From: Pseudomonas viciae
GTDB taxonomy: Bacteria; Pseudomonadota; Gammaproteobacteria; Pseudomonadales; Pseudomonadaceae
Reading direction: 5' to 3'
DNA: 64,000 bases
Assembly: GCF_004786035.1 (NCBI RefSeq)
Contig: NZ_CP035088.1
Location: 1-64,000 of the forward strand
Shown here: piece after piece, positions 61,024 through 64,000 of the stretch
Position numbering within the stretch: position 1 is the stretch's first letter
Layout: each line of letters starts with the position of its first letter
Made by a program: the position numbers and the translations under genes
The notes under the pieces: model-generated
What the model saw: only the letters and a program-made list of their open reading frames with translations
The model's database searches: none
What the model was told of the DNA's origin: nothing

Positions 61024-61194
61024 AAAGGGCTTCCTGGCGGCTTAGTGGAGGTCCATGGCGCCGGGCAGGCCGTCATCGCAAGCAAGCTCGCTCCCCATCG
61101 AATCTATGCGGTTTTTATGACAGAGGGAGCGGGTCGGCCCGCGAATGGCTTCAAGCCCAAGCCATTGTTACTGACTGATCAATGCGCCAGTCGT

Positions 61195-62853
61195 TCAAGG
61201 CGAATGGGTGATGTCAGAAATTTCATCAGCCGCCAGCGCACCGATCTCGGTCGTCTCCAGGACGACGTAGGCGCTGCCGCAGAACAGCGAATTGAGGCGC
61301 CGCATGTCGGCGATCAGCTCCAGGTGCAGGGAACTGGTCTCGAGGCTTTGCACGACTTTGCGCTGCAGGCGACTGACGTGGGCATGGGCCATTCGCCGTT
61401 CCTGCGCCCGGAAGCGCCGTTTCTCACGCAGCAACTGCCGGGCACTTTCCCGGTCGGCACTGAGAAACACCGACAGCCCCAGCCGCAGGTTGGCGATCAA
61501 ATGGCTGTGCAGCCCGGCCAACTCTTCCAGGCCGACGTCAGAGAAGGAGCGGCGTTGTGAAGTTTTCTGTTGCTGGACCTTGCGCAGCATGCGCTCGATC
61601 AGATCGCTGGCCAGCTTCAGGTTGATCGCCAGCTCGATGATTTCCGCCCATCGACGGCTGTCCTGTTCACTGAGGTCCTCCCGGGGCATTTGCGCCATGT
61701 ACAACTTGATGGCGCTGCACAGTGCCTCGACGTCATCGCTTATGCGCCGGACTTCCTGGGTGACCGCCGTCTGCTCCCCGCGCAGCACGTCCAGCATGGC
61801 TTCGAGCATGTTTTCGATCAGATCGCCGATGCGCAGGGTTTCCCGGACGGCGTTCGCCAGCGCCAGGCTTGGGGTGGCGAGGGCCGCGAGATCCAGGTGC
61901 CGGGGCGTGGCCGTGCCGTTGGTGTTCGGACGTTCCGGCAGCAGCCAGGAGCAGAGCCTGGCCATCGGCGCGACGCTGGGCAGCAGCACCAGGCAACGCA
62001 CGGTGTTGTAGAGCAGGTGAAAACCGATGACCGTTTCCTGGGGGCTGAAATCCAGGCTGTCGAGCCAGCCCACCAGTGGGTCGAGTACCGGAATGATCAG
62101 CAACAGGCCAATCAGCTTGTACAGCAGGCTACCCAGCGCCACCTGGCGCCCGGCGGCGTTCTGCATGCTGGTGCTGAGGAAGGCCAGTATGCCGCTACCG
62201 ATGTTGGCGCCGATCACCAGGCCGATGGCCACCGGCAGGCTGATCACTGCGGCACCGGCCAATGTCGCGGTCAACAGCACGGCTGCCAGGCTGGAATAGG
62301 AGATCATCGCGAACAGCGCGCCGACCAAGGCATCGAGCAGGATGTCGCCGGTCAGTGAGGCGAAGATCACTTTCACCCCTTGGGCGTGGGTGATGGGCGC
62401 AGCGGCTTCGACGATCAACTGCAACGCCAGGATGATCAGGCCGAGGCCGATACCGACCCGGCCCATTTGTCCGGCGCGGGTCTGTTTGCGCGACAGGAAA
62501 AAAATCACCCCGAGGAAAATCAGCAGCGGCGACAGCCACGACAGGTCCAGGGTCAGCACTCGTGCCATCAGCGCGGTGCCGACATCGGCGCCGAGCATGG
62601 TTGCCAGGGCCGGGGGCAGCGCCATCAGGCCCTGGCCGACAAACGACGTGACGAGCATGGCCGTGGCGTTGCTGCTCTGGACCATGGCCGTGACCATGAT
62701 GCCGGCGACGAACGCCAACCAGCGCCTGGACATGTTCTGGCCAATGACATGGCGCAGGTTCGAGCCATAGACCCGCAGGATGCCGGTGCGGACGATGTGC
62801 GTGCCCCAGATCAGCAGGGCCACGGCGGAGAGCAAATTGAGCAGGGTCAGCAT
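61195..62853 (-). CDS. Na/Pi-cotransporter-like protein with PhoU domain
   Basis: Inner-membrane protein of the Na+/phosphate cotransporter (NptA/YjbB) family, 552 residues. ATG 62853 has AGGGGG about 8 bases upstream. The first repeat shows the QSSNATAMLVTSFVG signature; the second reads SYSSLAAVLLTATLAG, where the usual Gln is missing. About nine helices occupy residues 1-310. A PhoU-like helical domain (330-540) follows. Phosphate export or uptake is inferred from the family. Confidence 0.88.
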   Translation of the reverse strand: MLTLLNLLSAVALLIWGTHIVRTGILRVYGSNLRHVIGQNMSRRWLAFVAGIMVTAMVQSSNATAMLVTSFVGQGLMALPPALATMLGADVGTALMARVLTLDLSWLSPLLIFLGVIFFLSRKQTRAGQMGRVGIGLGLIILALQLIVEAAAPITHAQGVKVIFASLTGDILLDALVGALFAMISYSSLAAVLLTATLAGAAVISLPVAIGLVIGANIGSGILAFLSTSMQNAAGRQVALGSLLYKLIGLLLIIPVLDPLVGWLDSLDFSPQETVIGFHLLYNTVRCLVLLPSVAPMARLCSWLLPERPNTNGTATPRHLDLAALATPSLALANAVRETLRIGDLIENMLEAMLDVLRGEQTAVTQEVRRISDDVEALCSAIKLYMAQMPREDLSEQDSRRWAEIIELAINLKLASDLIERMLRKVQQQKTSQRRSFSDVGLEELAGLHSHLIANLRLGLSVFLSADRESARQLLREKRRFRAQERRMAHAHVSRLQRKVVQSLETSSLHLELIADMRRLNSLFCGSAYVVLETTEIGALAADEISDITHSP

Positions 62854-63020
62854 GAGGAGCCCCCTGTTAGCGTCCCAAAGGGACAAATTGACAGTGCCAC
62901 ATAGTTCTTTGTTGTACTTAAGCTGTAGTTGGCGAACGGTTCGAGCGCCAGCATTGCACAGCTAAAGATGGGCTTGAAACAAAACTGTCATAAAAACCGA
63001 TCATCCAGGACGACAGAGAT

Positions 63021-63113
63021 CCTGTGGGAGCGGGCTTGCTCGCGAAAGCGGTAGGTCAGTCACATTAATACCATCTGATCCACCGCCTTCGCGAGCAAGC
63101 CCGCTCCCACAGG
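63021..63113. repeat. REPIN upstream of terC end
   Basis: Inverted 31-base arms at 63021-63051 and 63083-63113 with one mismatch; left arm begins CCTGTGGGAGCGGGCTTGCT. The rest of 62854-63187 has no gene I can support. Confidence 0.93.
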
Positions 63114-63141
63114 GTTTGCATCCGGCGACTTTCCTGCGCGT

Positions 63142-63168
63142 ATGAAAAAGGGGCTCCAAGAGCCCCTT
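63142..63168 (-). terminator. Terminator after terC
   Basis: Stem AAGGGGCT / AGCCCCTT with a 5-base loop; on the minus strand it is followed by TTTCAT, giving a TTTTT tract. Confidence 0.85.
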
Positions 63169-63187
63169 CATTCAATGCCCGGCAGCC

Positions 63188-63955
63188 TTACTGGCCCGGT
63201 ACATCCTTACGCAGTTTCACCGGATCCTGCTGCTTGCGCTTACGCGCCATGGCCGTGCGCATCTTGATGTTGATGGCTTCCACCGCCAGGGAGAACGCCA
63301 TGGCGAAGTAGACGTAGCCTTTTGGCACGTGCACGTCGAACGACTCGGCAATCAGCACCGTACCGACCACCAGCAGGAACGACAGCGCCAGCATTTTCAG
63401 CGACGGGTGCTTGTCGATGAACTCGCTGATGGTGCCCGAGGCCAGCATCATCACCAGCACGGCGACGATAATTGCCGCCACCATCACCGGTACATGGGAG
63501 ACCATGCCGACGGCGGTAATGACCGAGTCCAGGGAGAACACGATGTCGATGATCGCGATCTGGATGATGGTGTAGATGAAGTTACCACCCTTGCCCGAAG
63601 GCTCGTCGTTGGTTTCATCTTCGCCTTCCAGCGCGTGGTACATCTCCTGGGAGCTTTTCCACAACAGGAACAGGCCACCGAAGAACAGGATCAGGTCACG
63701 ACCGGAGATGCCCTGGCCGAACACTTCGAACAAATCGTTGGTCAGGCGCATGACCCAGGTGATGGACAACAGCAACAGGATCCGCGTGATCATGGCCAGG
63801 GCCAGGCCGAAGATCCGGGTGCGTGCCTGCATGTGCTTGGGCATGCGGCTGACCAGGATCGAGATCATGATGATGTTATCGATGCCCAGGACAATTTCCA
63901 GGGCGGTCAAGGTAAAGAAGGCAACCCAGATTTCCGGGTTGGTCAGCCATTCCAT
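63188..63955 (-). CDS. TerC-family integral membrane protein
   Basis: Inner-membrane protein of the TerC/Alx family, 255 residues with about seven helices. Conserved acidic motifs within helices are LEIVLGIDNIIMISIL near the N-terminus and IDIVFSLDSVITAVGM in the second half. Relatives export manganese or give tellurite resistance; which applies here cannot be read. The C-terminal tail is basic and soluble (RKRKQQDPVKLRKD). Alone, followed by a terminator. Confidence 0.93.
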   Translation of the reverse strand: MEWLTNPEIWVAFFTLTALEIVLGIDNIIMISILVSRMPKHMQARTRIFGLALAMITRILLLLSITWVMRLTNDLFEVFGQGISGRDLILFFGGLFLLWKSSQEMYHALEGEDETNDEPSGKGGNFIYTIIQIAIIDIVFSLDSVITAVGMVSHVPVMVAAIIVAVLVMMLASGTISEFIDKHPSLKMLALSFLLVVGTVLIAESFDVHVPKGYVYFAMAFSLAVEAINIKMRTAMARKRKQQDPVKLRKDVPGQ

Positions 63956-64000
63956 GTGAGTTCCTTTGAGCGAGTGTTAGGCCGCGCCACCGAAGGCAGC

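Overview
The window is a GC-rich bacterial chromosome segment that starts at the replication origin. It begins with a DnaA-box cluster followed by dnaA-dnaN-recF-gyrB. The gene set and order point to a fluorescent Pseudomonas (P. fluorescens complex): glyQS-gmhB-plsC, tag, lpxL, metNIQ, znuABC-zur, thrB, polA-ersA-engB, cytochromes c5/c4, dsbA, dgcH, ampDh2, kinB-algB, gltP, then an Mla-like ABC system. From memory this is close to collinear with the origin-proximal end of the P. aeruginosa PAO1 map (about PA5472 to PA5505). REP/REPIN repeats (core GTGGGAGC..GCTTGCTC) in many intergenic gaps fit the same assignment. Species cannot be settled by reading alone.

Layout. 1-6.8 kb: oriC and replication genes on the plus strand. 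6.9-10.6 kb: an ArgJ/OAT2-like acetyltransferase, an OmpR-type regulator and a divergent membrane histidine kinase, which I do not remember as part of the P. aeruginosa order. 10.8-16.8 kb: phospholipid and lipid A acyltransferases, a heptose phosphatase, glycyl-tRNA synthetase and a DNA glycosylase. 17.0-19.4 kb: a metabolic trio (FAD oxidoreductase, VOC protein, SDR). 19.5-25.1 kb: accessory stretch with a secreted 13-residue-repeat protein behind ohr, a diguanylate cyclase, an LprI-like protein, an orphan type IVb-like prepilin and an aegerolysin (Cry34-like) gene. 25.2-35.4 kb: methionine importer, large catalase, Zur/Znu zinc uptake, homoserine kinase. 35.5-41.3 kb: polA, sRNA ersA with an AlgU-type promoter, engB, two c-type cytochromes, dsbA. 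41.3-50 kb: c-di-GMP enzymes, a peptidoglycan amidase and the KinB/AlgB alginate two-component system. 50.2-51.4 kb: a probable sigma-54 transcription unit with an Ivy-type lysozyme inhibitor. 52-64 kb: glutamate symporter, a nucleoside-recognition-domain protein, an Mla-like lipid transport operon, an M16 peptidase, a Na/Pi-cotransporter-like protein and TerC.

Shared themes: replication control, with perfect DnaA boxes well beyond oriC; envelope building and protection; c-di-GMP and alginate control; metal homeostasis. The most noteworthy items are the aegerolysin gene, the VAEGGSDRL repeat protein, substitutions in the proofreading site of DNA polymerase I, the OAT2-like gene with its two-component system, and the dispersed DnaA boxes. 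No CRISPR array, prophage, insertion sequence, rRNA or tRNA was recognised.
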